Source of the DNA: Jeongeupia wiesaeckerbachi
GTDB lineage: Bacteria > Pseudomonadota > Gammaproteobacteria > Burkholderiales > Chitinibacteraceae
Length of the DNA: 64,000 nt
Direction of reading: 5' to 3'
Assembly: GCF_050916355.1 (NCBI RefSeq)
Contig: NZ_CP136946.1
Location: 3,100,001-3,164,000 of the forward strand
Part shown: positions 36,485-46,350 of the stretch, piece after piece
Position numbering within the stretch: the stretch's first letter is position 1
Layout: the number at the start of each line of letters is the position of its first letter
Notes under the pieces: model-generated
The model's database searches: none
The model's input: only the letters and a program-made list of their open reading frames with translations
Told to the model about the DNA's origin: nothing
Made by a program: the position numbers and the translations under genes

Positions 36485-38770
36485 TTAGAACACCTTGCCC
36501 AGCTGGAACTGGAAGCGCTCGAGCTCGTCGCTATCCTCGTACTTCAGCGGGAAGGCATAAACCAGCTTCAGCGGCCCAACCGGGGAGATCCAGGTGAACG
36601 CAGCACCGGCCGAGTACCGCAAGCCGTCGACGCTCACGTCAGTGTCTTCACCCCAGGCTGCGCCCGCGTCGGCGAAGATCGACAGCCGCATCGACTTGTC
36701 GTTCTTGACGCCCGGCATCGGGAACAGGAACTCGAGGTTGCTGACCAGCTTGCGCGTACCACCAATACCATCGCCATCTTCGTCCTTCGGACCAATCGTA
36801 CCGAACTTGAAGCCGCGCACCGAGTTGACACCGCCGACGTAGAAGTTCTTGTAGAAGGGATAGCTGTTCTCGCCGTACGAGTCGCCGTAACCGGCTTCGA
36901 TATTCCACATCAGCGTGTAATCGGTCGACAGCGGGATGAACAACTGGCTTTGGCCGAGAACCTTGAAATAATCGAGATCGGAGAACGGCAGCGACACCTC
37001 GCCAGTGACCCGCGTGTACCAGCCCTTGGTCGGGTAGGTGCCGCTGTCGCGGGTATCGCGCGACCACGACACCGTCACCGGGTAGTTGTTGTACTCGTTG
37101 CCGTTTTCGGTGACGAAGTCCTTCACGTAGCTCGGCGAGTCGTCGTTGGTGATCAGCTCGAGGTGTTCGTAGTTGAGGCCGAAGTTGATCCGGTTGGTTT
37201 CGGACACCGGGAAGCCCATCGACATACCCGCGCCGTACGACGACGTGGCGTAATCACCGATATCGAGATCAGATGCATCGGTCTCGCGCTGGTAGATATT
37301 CCACCCTAGCGATACGCCATCCGGCGTCGCATACGGGTTGCTCAGCGCCAGCGAGTACACCTTGTTCGACTGACTGGTGTTGACTTCAGCCGTGAACTGC
37401 TTGCCGCTACCGAGGAAGTTGCTCTGCGAGAGCGACAGGATGACGACAATCCCTTCGGACTGGCCATAACCGGCACCGATATTAAACGAACCCGTTTTCT
37501 GCTCGGTGACGTGAACATTCATATCTACCTGATCGGTCGCCTCGGGGACGATCGGGGTGTCAATGGTCACTTCATTGAAGTAGCCGAGCTGGTTCAGGCG
37601 CTGCTTGGAGCGTTTGACCTTGGCGGCGTCATATTGCGCCGATTCAAGCTGGCGCAGCTCGCGCCGAATCACTTCGTCGCGCGTCAGATTGTTGCCGCTG
37701 ATATTGATCCGGCGCACGTAGACCTTGCGACCCGGATCGGCATACAGCGTAAATGCAACCGCATGCTTTTCCTTGTCGATTTCCGGCACGGCATTGACGT
37801 TGGCAAAGGCATAGCCTTCGTTGCCAAGCAGTTCGGAAATCGCAGCGGTCGTCTTGTTGAGCTTTTCACGCGAGAAGACTTCACCCGCTTTCAGTTCGAT
37901 CAGCTTTTCCACTTCCTCGCGCGGGACGATGGTGTCGCCGACGAGCTTGACGTCGCTCACCGTAAACTGATCGCCCTCGGACACGTTGACCGTCAGGAAC
38001 ATGTCCTCACGGTTCTCGGAGATGGCGACCTGGGTCGAGTCGATGTTGAATTCGAGATAACCGCGGTCGAGATAGTACGAGCGGAGCTTCTCCAGATCGG
38101 CGCTGAGGGTCTGCTTGGAGTACTGATCGGACTTGGTGTACCACGACATCCAGTTCGGCGTGGTCAGCGCGAACAGGCTGCTGATCTCGCTATCGGAGAA
38201 GGCCTTGTTGCCAACGACGTTGATCTGGCTGATGCGGGCGACTTCGCCTTCGGAAATATCAAACTGCACGCCGACGCGATTGCGCTCGAGCTTGGTGATC
38301 GTGGTCTTGATGATGACCGAGTAGCGGCCACGCGAGTAGTACTGCTGCTTGAGTTCATTCACCCCGGCATCCAGCACGGCCTGGTCAAAAATCCGCCCTT
38401 CGGCGAAGTTCTGCCCTTTCAGCGCGGTCTTGATCTGGTCTTTTTCCAGCAGTTTGGAGCCGTTGATGTTGATTTGCGCGATCGTCGGCCGCTCTTCGAC
38501 CGTAACGATCAGGACGCTGCCGTCCGACTCAACCCGAACGTCGTTGAAAAAGCCGGTCGCAAACAGCGATTTGATCGCCTCGGTCGCGCGGCTGTCGTCG
38601 AAGCGGTCGCCCACCTTGACGGGCAGATAGCTGAACACGGTACCGGGGTCGGTACGCTGCAGGCCCTCGACCCGGATGTCCTTGATCACAAACGGTGCAA
38701 CGGCGTGCGCGGCAACGCTTGCCGAGCTCAGTGCAGCGGCAAGCAGCAGATGAAGCGGTTTCAATGTCAT
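36485..38770 (-). CDS. bamA: Outer membrane protein assembly factor BamA
   Basis: Core of the beta-barrel assembly machine, 761 residues. It has a signal peptide (LHLLLAAALSSASVAAHA), five POTRA repeats (first one FVIKDIRVEGLQRTDPGTVFSYLP), then the 16-stranded barrel with the conserved VRGF motif (GGVNSVRGFKFG) in the internal loop and a C-terminal aromatic (FQFQLGKVF), the usual assembly signal. It is followed by skp. Confidence 0.97.
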   Translation of the reverse strand: MTLKPLHLLLAAALSSASVAAHAVAPFVIKDIRVEGLQRTDPGTVFSYLPVKVGDRFDDSRATEAIKSLFATGFFNDVRVESDGSVLIVTVEERPTIAQININGSKLLEKDQIKTALKGQNFAEGRIFDQAVLDAGVNELKQQYYSRGRYSVIIKTTITKLERNRVGVQFDISEGEVARISQINVVGNKAFSDSEISSLFALTTPNWMSWYTKSDQYSKQTLSADLEKLRSYYLDRGYLEFNIDSTQVAISENREDMFLTVNVSEGDQFTVSDVKLVGDTIVPREEVEKLIELKAGEVFSREKLNKTTAAISELLGNEGYAFANVNAVPEIDKEKHAVAFTLYADPGRKVYVRRINISGNNLTRDEVIRRELRQLESAQYDAAKVKRSKQRLNQLGYFNEVTIDTPIVPEATDQVDMNVHVTEQKTGSFNIGAGYGQSEGIVVILSLSQSNFLGSGKQFTAEVNTSQSNKVYSLALSNPYATPDGVSLGWNIYQRETDASDLDIGDYATSSYGAGMSMGFPVSETNRINFGLNYEHLELITNDDSPSYVKDFVTENGNEYNNYPVTVSWSRDTRDSGTYPTKGWYTRVTGEVSLPFSDLDYFKVLGQSQLFIPLSTDYTLMWNIEAGYGDSYGENSYPFYKNFYVGGVNSVRGFKFGTIGPKDEDGDGIGGTRKLVSNLEFLFPMPGVKNDKSMRLSIFADAGAAWGEDTDVSVDGLRYSAGAAFTWISPVGPLKLVYAFPLKYEDSDELERFQFQLGKVF

Positions 38771-38792
38771 TGTCGGTCGGATGCTGGCTCGA

Positions 38793-40136
38793 TCAGCCCA
38801 GGAAAAGTCGGTGGATGTCGTTGAACAGCGCGAGCGCCATCAAGGCGAGCAACAGGGTAAGTCCTACCCGTTGCCCAATTGCCTCGACCTGCGGCGATAC
38901 GGGCCGGCCGGTCAAAAGTTCGACCACATGATACAACAAATGGCCGCCATCCAGCAGCGGCACGGGCAGTAGGTTCAGCACCGCCAGACTCAGGCTGATC
39001 AGTGCAAGGTATTCGATGAAGTTGCTCAAACCCAGTCGCGCGCTCTCGCCGGCATAGGTCGCAATGGTCAGCGGACCGCTCACCTGGTCGAGCGACGCCT
39101 TGCCGACAATCATCCGGCCGAACATGGCCAGCGTCAGCTTGGTTTGAATGGCGATTTTTTCAGATGCAGCCGTGAACGCCTGCAGCGGCGGGTATTGCAG
39201 CCTCACCTGATACCGCTGCCATAGTTGCTCGTCTACCGCCGGCTCCAGGCCAAGTCGGCCAATCTTGCGCCCCGACACCTCGATCGACGCAGGCGCCACA
39301 ATTACCTGCCGCAGCTCCTCGCCGCGACGAACGCCCAAGGTCAACGACTGGGTGCCACGCTGCAAAGCGGCCTGCAGATCCGCCCACTGTGCAAGCGGCT
39401 TGCCATCCAGTGAAACAAGCCTGTCGCCTGCCTTCAGGCCCACACTCGCTGCGGCGCCACCAGGCTCGACCCGCGCAATGGTCGTGGTCAACGGGTAAGG
39501 CGTAAAACCGAGCCGGACCAATAGGCGCGGCTCATACACCGCCCGCCCAAGCTCACTCAGCGGCAGCGACCGAACTACCGTCTGCGCATCGGCATTGCGC
39601 ACGCCAACCTGAACCGGTGTCGCGTCGCCCGCAGCATCCAGCAGACTGACGAATGCCTCGTCCCAGCTCGCCACCGGGCGAGCATTGATCGACAAGATCT
39701 CATCACCGGGACGAAACCCTGCACGATCGGCAATCGAGGCCGGAGTAACCTGCCCCGCAATCGGCCTGATCGCATCAACCCCATACGCGTACAAACCCGC
39801 GTAAAGCAGCAGCGCCAACACCAGATTGGCAAGCGGCCCGGCCACAACGATCAGTATTTTTTTAAACGGATGCTGGCGATTGAACGCCTGAGAGACCTCG
39901 TGCGGCGACACCGGTGCTTCACGCTCATCCAGCATGCGGACAAAGCCCCCCAGCGGAATGGCCGCAAGCTGCCAGCTTTCATCGCCACGCTGCCAGCGCA
40001 GCAGTGGCTTGCCGAAGCCGATGGAGAACGTCAGCACTTTGACGCCACAGCGTCTGGCCACCCAATAATGCCCCCACTCGTGCACGGTTACGAGCACGCC
40101 CAAGGTGACAACAAAGGCAAATATCGTCAGCAGCAT
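38793..40136 (-). CDS. rseP: Regulator of sigma-E protease RseP
   Basis: Inner-membrane site-2 zinc metalloprotease that releases sigma-E during envelope stress, 447 residues from the ATG at 40136. HEWGH (residues 19-23) is the zinc site, two PDZ domains occupy the periplasmic middle (GDEILSINARPVASWDEAF, AGDRLVSLDGKPLAQWADL), and LLPVPLLDGGHLL is the second catalytic motif. It sits between dxr and bamA as in most proteobacteria. Confidence 0.96.
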   Translation of the reverse strand: MLLTIFAFVVTLGVLVTVHEWGHYWVARRCGVKVLTFSIGFGKPLLRWQRGDESWQLAAIPLGGFVRMLDEREAPVSPHEVSQAFNRQHPFKKILIVVAGPLANLVLALLLYAGLYAYGVDAIRPIAGQVTPASIADRAGFRPGDEILSINARPVASWDEAFVSLLDAAGDATPVQVGVRNADAQTVVRSLPLSELGRAVYEPRLLVRLGFTPYPLTTTIARVEPGGAAASVGLKAGDRLVSLDGKPLAQWADLQAALQRGTQSLTLGVRRGEELRQVIVAPASIEVSGRKIGRLGLEPAVDEQLWQRYQVRLQYPPLQAFTAASEKIAIQTKLTLAMFGRMIVGKASLDQVSGPLTIATYAGESARLGLSNFIEYLALISLSLAVLNLLPVPLLDGGHLLYHVVELLTGRPVSPQVEAIGQRVGLTLLLALMALALFNDIHRLFLG

Positions 40137-40138
40137 AT

Positions 40139-41341
40139 TCAGCGCAACCTGGCTAGCCAAGCTGTCGCGCGCTCACGCGCAAGCGCATCCGCATCCAGCA
40201 GCGCATCAATGCTCTCGGCTTGAACCTGCCCGTCGCACTCGGCCAGCACGGCCTCAATCAATGCGGGAATGCCGGTGTAACCCAATCTGCGATCAAGAAA
40301 AGCCTCAACGGCAACCTCGTTGGCGGCATTCAGCACCGCCGTTGCCGCGCCACCGGCGCGCAAAGCATCAAAGGCCAGTTTCAGACAGGGGAAGCGCGCA
40401 AAATCCGGCGCCTCGAAATCCAGACGCCCCACGCTGAACAAATCCAGCGAAGCCACACCGGACTCCACCCGCTCCGGATAAGCCATGCCATAGGCAATCG
40501 GCGTACGCATATCGGGCGCCCCCATCTGCGCCAACACCGAACCGTCGACATACTCGACCATCGAATGCACGATGCTCTGCGGATGAACCACCACGGCGAT
40601 GTCATCAACACCGGCATTGAACAGCCAGCGCGCCTCGATGACTTCCAGCCCCTTGTTCATCATCGACGCCGAGTCGACCGAGATCTTCCTGCCCATCGAC
40701 CAGTTCGGATGCCGCACCGCTTCGTCGGGAGTGACCTGGGGGAGCGTCTCGAGCGGACGAGTGCGGAAGGGGCCGCCCGAAGCGGTCAACAGGATGCGCT
40801 TGACGCCCGCGTCACGCAGGCTGCCCGCGTAAGGCGCCTCGCGGTAGGCGCGCGGCAGCACCTGAAAGATGGCGTTATGTTCGCTATCGATCGGCAACAG
40901 CGTCGCTCCGCAGCGCGTCACCTCATCCATGAAGAGCCGGCCAGCCAGTACGAGAGTCTCTTTGTTGGCGAGCAGCACCCGCTTGCCGGCACGCGCGGCC
41001 GCCAGCGTCGGCCGCATGCCCGCAGCACCGACGATGGCCGCCATCACACTCGTCACCGCCGGCGCACTGGCCACGGTTTCGAGCGCGGCTTCGCCGCACA
41101 GCACCTCGGTTTCACTCCCCGAGGCACGAAGCATAGCGTGCAGCTGCGAGGCCACCTGCTCGTCGAGCACCACGGCAAAGCGCGGCCGATGCGCAAGACA
41201 CTGCGCGTGCAACTTGTCGACCTGGCTTGCACCGGTCAGTGCATAGACCTGATAGCGATCCGGATGTCGAGCAACGACATCCAGCGTGCTCACACCGATG
41301 CTGCCGGTCGAGCCGAGAACGGTCAGAATTTGTACAGCCAT
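40139..41341 (-). CDS. dxr: 1-deoxy-D-xylulose 5-phosphate reductoisomerase
   Basis: Second enzyme of the MEP isoprenoid pathway, 400 residues. The NADPH loop LGSTGSIGVSTLDV is at the N-terminus, the metal-binding region is IDSEHNAIFQVL, and the flexible loop and substrate motif WSMGRKISVDSASMMNKGLE are intact. It lies between cdsA and rseP. Confidence 0.97.
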   Translation of the reverse strand: MAVQILTVLGSTGSIGVSTLDVVARHPDRYQVYALTGASQVDKLHAQCLAHRPRFAVVLDEQVASQLHAMLRASGSETEVLCGEAALETVASAPAVTSVMAAIVGAAGMRPTLAAARAGKRVLLANKETLVLAGRLFMDEVTRCGATLLPIDSEHNAIFQVLPRAYREAPYAGSLRDAGVKRILLTASGGPFRTRPLETLPQVTPDEAVRHPNWSMGRKISVDSASMMNKGLEVIEARWLFNAGVDDIAVVVHPQSIVHSMVEYVDGSVLAQMGAPDMRTPIAYGMAYPERVESGVASLDLFSVGRLDFEAPDFARFPCLKLAFDALRAGGAATAVLNAANEVAVEAFLDRRLGYTGIPALIEAVLAECDGQVQAESIDALLDADALARERATAWLARLR

Positions 41342-41359
41342 ATTTCAGCCTCGCCGAGC

Positions 41360-42205
41360 CTACTGCCCTGGCACGAGATGGAACAACAGATAGGAGAGGT
41401 AGATCGCCGCAGCGACCGGCAGGATGGCAAGCAAGCTGTCGATTCGATCCAGTACGCCGCCATGCCCCGGCAGCAACTGGCTACTGTCCTTAAAGCCGAT
41501 CTGGCGCTTGAACAGCGACTCCAGCAAGTCGCCAATGATGCTCAACGCCGTCAGTAGCAGCGCAATCAGCACCCAGATTAACGGCGAAATCGACTCACCG
41601 CCGATCAAAGGCGTTTTGGGAACCAGTAAGGCGTAAACCACCACACCAATCATGCCACCAATCGCCCCCTCCCAGCTCTTGCCCGGGCTGATGCTCGGCG
41701 CCAGCTTGTGACGTCCAAATGCCTTGCCGCTGAAGTAGGCGGCAGTATCTGCCACCCAGGCGATCGCCATCACCATCAACAAAAGCCAGCCACCCATGCT
41801 GCCCTCACGCAGCACAACCATCGCCAATCCGGCCGGCAGCAACACCGCCCATCCGAGCAAGGCATTGAGGTTGCCACCCTCCGCCAGGCGCCATTTGGCC
41901 CGGAGCCAGAAAGGCACAATGCCGGCCCAAAACACGCACCCTGCCAGCATCACCCCCAAAAGGGCAAAAGGCGAGCCCAAGGCGCGATCGCCAGACAGAG
42001 CCAGCACCAGAAAAAACGCCGGCGTCAATAGCGGATAGGCCCGAGCCAACGTACCCTGCATGCCCGCAAGCCGCTGCCACTCCCACGCCGCAAAACCGAT
42101 GATGGCCGCCACCATGCCGACCCATGCCATCGGCGGCAATGCAAACAACCCAAGCAGGATTACCGGAATCAGGACCAGTGCCGTCAATACGCGTTGCTTC
42201 AGCAT
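41360..42205 (-). CDS. cdsA: Phosphatidate cytidylyltransferase
   Basis: Integral membrane enzyme forming CDP-diacylglycerol, 281 residues with about eight hydrophobic helices. The complete family signature SLFKRQIGFKDSSQLLPGHG, followed by GVLDRIDS, is present near the C-terminus. The start overlaps the uppS end by 7 bases. Confidence 0.96.
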   Translation of the reverse strand: MLKQRVLTALVLIPVILLGLFALPPMAWVGMVAAIIGFAAWEWQRLAGMQGTLARAYPLLTPAFFLVLALSGDRALGSPFALLGVMLAGCVFWAGIVPFWLRAKWRLAEGGNLNALLGWAVLLPAGLAMVVLREGSMGGWLLLMVMAIAWVADTAAYFSGKAFGRHKLAPSISPGKSWEGAIGGMIGVVVYALLVPKTPLIGGESISPLIWVLIALLLTALSIIGDLLESLFKRQIGFKDSSQLLPGHGGVLDRIDSLLAILPVAAAIYLSYLLFHLVPGQ

Positions 42206-42963
42206 GACGACGCCGCCTGGACCTGCTCGCTGGTGCGACCAAAGCGGCGCTCTCGACCGCGATACCAGTCAACCGCAGCGGAAAATGCCGCCACGTCGAA
42301 ATCCGGCCACAGCAGGTCGGTGAAGTACAGCTCGGTATACGCCAACTGCCACAGCAGGAAATTGCTGATGCGTTGCTCGCCGCCAGTGCGAATGAACAGA
42401 TCCGGCTCCGGCGCGTAGGCCATCGACAGATAGGGCGTCAAATCGCCCTCATCAAACGAGGTAGCCTTGGACGGCTCGTCCGACAGCAGGCGATGCGTCG
42501 CCTGCAAGATGTCCCAGCGCGCACCGTAATCAGCGGCGATGGTCAAGGTCATGCCTGGACTGTCGGCCGTCTTCGCCTCGGCAGCCTCGATCCACTCGCG
42601 CAGTTCAGCGGAAAAACGGGTCCGATTGCCGATGATTTTCAGCCGGATGCCATTCTGATGCATCCGCTCGATTTCACCCTGCAACACCTTGAGGAACAAG
42701 CCCATCAGGAAAGACACTTCGTCATCCGGACGGCGCCAGTTCTCATTGCTGAAGGCAAACACCGTCAGATAACGGACGCCGAGCGAATCGCAGGCCTTTA
42801 CGGTATCCCGCAGCGCATCGACACCTTTCTTGTGACCGAACACGCGCGGCATCAAGCGCTTCTTGGCCCAGCGACCGTTGCCGTCCATGATGATCGCCAC
42901 GTGCTCGGGCACGCACGTATTTGCCTGCGGCACCGCAAGCGTAGAGCTGCAAAACTTGGTCAC
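42199..42963 (-). CDS. uppS: Undecaprenyl diphosphate synthase
   Basis: Cis-prenyltransferase making the C55 carrier lipid for peptidoglycan and O-antigen, 254 residues. The pyrophosphate-binding motif IIMDGNGRWAKKR has catalytic Asp27; AFSNENWRRP and DLFIRTGGEQRISNFLLWQ are the other conserved blocks. The start codon is a GTG at 42963, ten bases after frr. Confidence 0.96.
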   Translation of the reverse strand: MTKFCSSTLAVPQANTCVPEHVAIIMDGNGRWAKKRLMPRVFGHKKGVDALRDTVKACDSLGVRYLTVFAFSNENWRRPDDEVSFLMGLFLKVLQGEIERMHQNGIRLKIIGNRTRFSAELREWIEAAEAKTADSPGMTLTIAADYGARWDILQATHRLLSDEPSKATSFDEGDLTPYLSMAYAPEPDLFIRTGGEQRISNFLLWQLAYTELYFTDLLWPDFDVAAFSAAVDWYRGRERRFGRTSEQVQAASSC

Positions 42964-42973
42964 GAATCCGGCC

Positions 42974-43531
42974 TTATACCGTCATCAGCTCTTTTTCTTT
43001 CTCGGCAAAGGCCTTGTCGACCTCGACGATGTAGCGGTCCGTCAGCTTCTGGATGTCGTCCTGACCACGGCGCTCGTCATCCTCGGAAATGTCCTTGTCC
43101 TTGAGCAGTTTTTTCAGTTGGTCATTGGCATCGCGACGCAGATTGCGGATCGCCACGCGCGCGTCTTCGGACTCGCCCTTGACGACCTTGATCAGCTCCT
43201 TGCGGCGCTCTTCGGTCAGCATCGGCATCGGCACACGAATCACGTCACCCATCGACATCGGATTCAGGCCAAGGTCAGAGTCACGAATCGCTTTTTCGAC
43301 CTTGGCAACCATCGGCTTTTCCCACGCCTGCACACCGATTGTCCGGGCATCAAGCAGCGTCACATTGGCAACCTGATTGATCGGCGTCGGGCTACCCCAG
43401 TAGTCGACCATGACGTGATCGAGCAGACCAGTGTGCGCACGACCGGTACGCACTTTGCTCAGACCGGTCTTGAGCGACTCGATCGATTTCTGCATCTTGG
43501 TTTCAGCGTTTTTCTTGATATCGGCGATCAT
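42974..43531 (-). CDS. frr: Ribosome recycling factor
   Basis: Splits post-termination ribosomes together with EF-G; 185 residues, the usual length. The signature segments KVRTGRAHTGLLDHVMVDYWGSPTP and LTEERRKELIKVVK are present, and the C-terminal helices of the three-helix bundle are intact. It is separated from pyrH by a hairpin at 43551-43578. Confidence 0.97.
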   Translation of the reverse strand: MIADIKKNAETKMQKSIESLKTGLSKVRTGRAHTGLLDHVMVDYWGSPTPINQVANVTLLDARTIGVQAWEKPMVAKVEKAIRDSDLGLNPMSMGDVIRVPMPMLTEERRKELIKVVKGESEDARVAIRNLRRDANDQLKKLLKDKDISEDDERRGQDDIQKLTDRYIVEVDKAFAEKEKELMTV

Positions 43532-43550
43532 TCTTTGTCCTCACAGCACA

Positions 43551-43578
43551 AACGAAACAGGCGGATCGAGTCCGCCTG
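43551..43578 (-). terminator. Hairpin between pyrH and frr (weak terminator or attenuator)
   Basis: An 8-bp perfect stem CAGGCGGA/TCCGCCTG (43558-43565 with 43571-43578) with a 5-base loop is followed on the minus strand by TTTCGTTT. The broken T-run suggests partial read-through into frr. Confidence 0.5.
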
Positions 43579-43626
43579 CTGAAGCAATCTTGAATTCGGC
43601 ACGGGCGGGCGAGCGCCGCGCGAAAA

Positions 43627-44346
43627 TCAGCAGTGTACCAGCGTGCCCTCGTCTTCCCCAAGCACCACGCGCTTCAGCGCCCCGGCCTTGAAGATGCTAA
43701 AGACGCTGATATTCATTTTCTGGTCACGACAGAGCGCGAAGGCGGTTGCATCCATCACCTTGAGGTTGCGACCGATGGCTTCGTCAAAGGTAACCGTCTG
43801 ATAGCGCACGGCATCCGGGTTTTTCTTCGGATCATCGGTATAGACGCCATCGACCTTGGTGGCCTTGAGGACGATGTCGGCGCCCATCTCCATGCCGCGC
43901 AGCGCAGCCGCAGTATCGGTCGTGAAGAACGGGTTGCCGGTGCCAGCACCAAAAATTACCACCTTGTTTTCTTCCAGGTAGCGAATGGCCTTGCCGCGAA
44001 TATAGGGCTCGGCAACCTGCTGAATCGTCAACGCAGACTGCACGCGACTGACAATACCCGCATGACGCATCGCATCTTGCAGTGCCAGCGCATTCATTAC
44101 CGTCGCCAACATGCCCATGTAGTCGGCAGTCGCACGATCCATGCCGGCCGCTGCAGGCGCAACGCCACGAAAGATATTGCCGCCACCGATCACCACAGCA
44201 ACCTGCACGCCCAGATCCACCACGGCTTTGACCTCGCCGACGATGCGATCAATGGTCGCCCGGTTGATCCCGTAACTATCCTCGCCCATCAGGGCTTCGC
44301 CGGAGAGTTTCAATAGAATGCGCTTGTATTTGGGGGCTTGGCTCAT
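43627..44346 (-). CDS. pyrH: UMP kinase
   Basis: Hexameric amino-acid-kinase-fold enzyme making UDP from UMP, 239 residues. The N-terminal KRILLKLSGEALMG, VAVVIGGGNIFRG, and VVIFGAGTGNPFFTTDTAAALR motifs are diagnostic. It lies between tsf and frr. Confidence 0.97.
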   Translation of the reverse strand: MSQAPKYKRILLKLSGEALMGEDSYGINRATIDRIVGEVKAVVDLGVQVAVVIGGGNIFRGVAPAAAGMDRATADYMGMLATVMNALALQDAMRHAGIVSRVQSALTIQQVAEPYIRGKAIRYLEENKVVIFGAGTGNPFFTTDTAAALRGMEMGADIVLKATKVDGVYTDDPKKNPDAVRYQTVTFDEAIGRNLKVMDATAFALCRDQKMNISVFSIFKAGALKRVVLGEDEGTLVHC

Positions 44347-44420
44347 GCGGGATTTCCTTGTGCGGGGCGCTTGACGACGCGGTACTTTGAATTCTGGGTG
44401 CCGCCGTTATACGGGCGGAC

Positions 44421-44446
44421 AAACGCCGCGCGTTGCCGCGCGGCGT
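44421..44446 (-). terminator. Terminator-like hairpin after tsf
   Basis: A 10-bp GC-rich stem (44423-44432 with 44437-44446, loop TTGC) is followed on the minus strand by TTTGT. It lies 22 bases after the tsf stop and probably partially terminates the rpsB-tsf transcript before pyrH. Confidence 0.6.
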
Positions 44447-44468
44447 CGGGCACTTCTACAACAATAGC

Positions 44469-45347
44469 TTAAAGCTTAGCGGCGGCAGCAACTTCTGCGG
44501 CGTAGTCGACAACCTTCTTCTCGATGCCTTCACCAACGACCAGCAGCGCGAACGCATTGACCTTGGCCGAGTTGGCCTTGAGCAGTTGCTCGATGCTTTG
44601 CTTGTCGTCCTTGACGAAAGGCTGGCTCAGCAGCGTCACTTCCTTCAGGAACTTCTGCACGGTACCCTCTGCGATCTTCTCGATCATGGCTTCCGGCTTG
44701 CCCGCTTCCTTGGCGCGCTCAATTGCAACGCGGCGCTCGGTTTCGATCAGCGCGGCATCAACGCCCGAGGCATCCAGCGACTTCGGCTTGGCAGCGGCAA
44801 TATGCATCGCCACATCCTTGCCCAGCGCCTCGTCACCACCCTCGAGATCAACCAGTACGCCGATCTTGCCGCCATGCAGATAGGTTGCAAGCTGACCTGC
44901 GGTTTCGTAGCGAACAAAACGACGCAGCGTCATGTTTTCGCCCAGCTTGGCAATAATGGCCTTGCGCAGGTCTTCAACCGAAGCGCCCGAATCGGTCGCG
45001 GTGGCGGCCAGTGCGTCCACGTCAGCCGGGTTGGCAACAGCAACAGCCTTGGCTACGGCCGAAGCGAACTCGATGAAGCCTGCATCCTTGCCAACAAAGT
45101 CGGTTTCACAGTTAACTTCAACAATCGCGCCAACCTTCTTGTCGTCCGAGATGAACGCGGCGATCACGCCTTCGGCAGCGGTACGGCCAGCCATCTTCGA
45201 GGCCTTGTTGCCCGACTTGATGCGCAGGACTTCTTCAGCCTTCTTGACGTCGCCATCAACCTCAACCAGGGCCTTCTTGCATTCCATCATGCCCAGGCCG
45301 GTCAGTTCGCGCAGTTCGGCGACCATCTTTGCAGTGATTGCTGCCAT
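44469..45347 (-). CDS. tsf: Elongation factor Ts
   Basis: Nucleotide exchange factor for EF-Tu, 292 residues. The N-terminal MVAELRELTGLGMMECKKALVE and the core VNCETDFVGKDAGF are the classic EF-Ts motifs, and the C-terminal coiled-coil part is complete. It follows rpsB after a hairpin at 45404-45430. Confidence 0.97.
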   Translation of the reverse strand: MAAITAKMVAELRELTGLGMMECKKALVEVDGDVKKAEEVLRIKSGNKASKMAGRTAAEGVIAAFISDDKKVGAIVEVNCETDFVGKDAGFIEFASAVAKAVAVANPADVDALAATATDSGASVEDLRKAIIAKLGENMTLRRFVRYETAGQLATYLHGGKIGVLVDLEGGDEALGKDVAMHIAAAKPKSLDASGVDAALIETERRVAIERAKEAGKPEAMIEKIAEGTVQKFLKEVTLLSQPFVKDDKQSIEQLLKANSAKVNAFALLVVGEGIEKKVVDYAAEVAAAAKL

Positions 45348-45403
45348 GTTGATTCTCCTGAATACGGTTCAGATACAGTATTGAATTCGGTTTACTAGCT
45401 TGT

Positions 45404-45430
45404 GAAAAAGGGGCTAAACGCCCCTTTTTC
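45404..45430 (-). terminator. Hairpin with T-run between rpsB and tsf
   Basis: An 11-bp perfect stem (45404-45414 with 45420-45430) with a 5-base loop, GGGGC core and five T/A pairs forms a rho-independent terminator or attenuator between rpsB and tsf. This is the usual way to make more S2 than EF-Ts. Confidence 0.75.
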
Positions 45431-45455
45431 ATTTCGGACTCGCGACAGAGGCGAA

Positions 45456-46175
45456 TCAGGCCTGGGCTTCAGCAGCCGCAGCAACGATCTCTTGCACGGC
45501 CTGGTTGCGGCCTTCGAGCACTGCATCAGCAACGCCACGAGCGTACAGACGGATAGCGCGCGACGAGTCGTCGTTACCCGGGATCACGAAGTCAACGTCC
45601 TTCGGGTCGTTGTTGGTGTCGACGATGCCGATAACCGGGATGCCCAGCTTCTTGGCTTCGACCAGCGCGCCCTTCTGGTAACCGGTGTCGATCACGAAGA
45701 TCGCGTCCGGCAGACCCTTCATGTCCTTGATGCCGCCGAGCGAACGGTCGAGCTTTTCAACTTCGCGCTGGATGTCGAGCAGCTCTTTCTTGCCGTAGCC
45801 GCTGTTTTCGTCAGCGAGGATCGCTTGCAGCTCTTCGAGGCGCTTGATCGATTGCTTGACGGTCTTGTAGTTGGTCAGCATGCCGCCGAGCCAACGATGC
45901 GACACGAACGGCATGCCTGCACGAGCTGCTTCTTCAGCAACGATTTCGCGCGCCGAACGCTTGGTACCCACGAAAAGCACGGTGCCCTTGTTGGCTGCGA
46001 GACGGCGCACGTACTTCAGCGCTTCTTCGAACAGCGGCAGGGTCTTTTCGAGGTTGATGATGTGGATCTTGTTGCGAGCGCCGAAGATGTACTGACCCAT
46101 CTTCGGGTGCCAGTAACGGGTCTGGTGACCGAAGTGAACACCAGCTTCAAGCATTTCGCGCATGCTAACGGACAT
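45456..46175 (-). CDS. rpsB: 30S ribosomal protein S2
   Basis: Small-subunit protein S2, 239 residues. The conserved start MREMLEAGVHFGHQTRYWHPKM, NKIHIINLEKTL and FVIDTGYQKGALVEAKKLGIPV blocks are present. It is the first gene of the translation block and has a promoter-like sequence about 125-155 bases upstream. Confidence 0.98.
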   Translation of the reverse strand: MSVSMREMLEAGVHFGHQTRYWHPKMGQYIFGARNKIHIINLEKTLPLFEEALKYVRRLAANKGTVLFVGTKRSAREIVAEEAARAGMPFVSHRWLGGMLTNYKTVKQSIKRLEELQAILADENSGYGKKELLDIQREVEKLDRSLGGIKDMKGLPDAIFVIDTGYQKGALVEAKKLGIPVIGIVDTNNDPKDVDFVIPGNDDSSRAIRLYARGVADAVLEGRNQAVQEIVAAAAEAQA

Positions 46176-46300
46176 TGGAAATCTCCAAATCGATAGGGTT
46201 ATGGACTACCGTTCGCGCGACACCCTGATCAAACAGGGCACCCATATCGGGGCGAACCGGGAGAATTGCTACGCACGACCCATGCCGAACGTAGCCCAAC

Positions 46301-46330
46301 ACTATAACCCAAAACCACCGAAACACTCAA
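46301..46330 (-). promoter_or_regulatory. Putative sigma-70 promoter for rpsB
   Basis: On the minus strand TTGAGT (46325-46330) and TATAGT (46301-46306) are separated by 18 bases. This gives an rpsB leader of about 120 bases, long enough for the S2 autoregulatory leader known in other proteobacteria; the leader structure was not verified. Confidence 0.5.
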
Positions 46331-46350
46331 GCGCAACCATGCGATATCGA

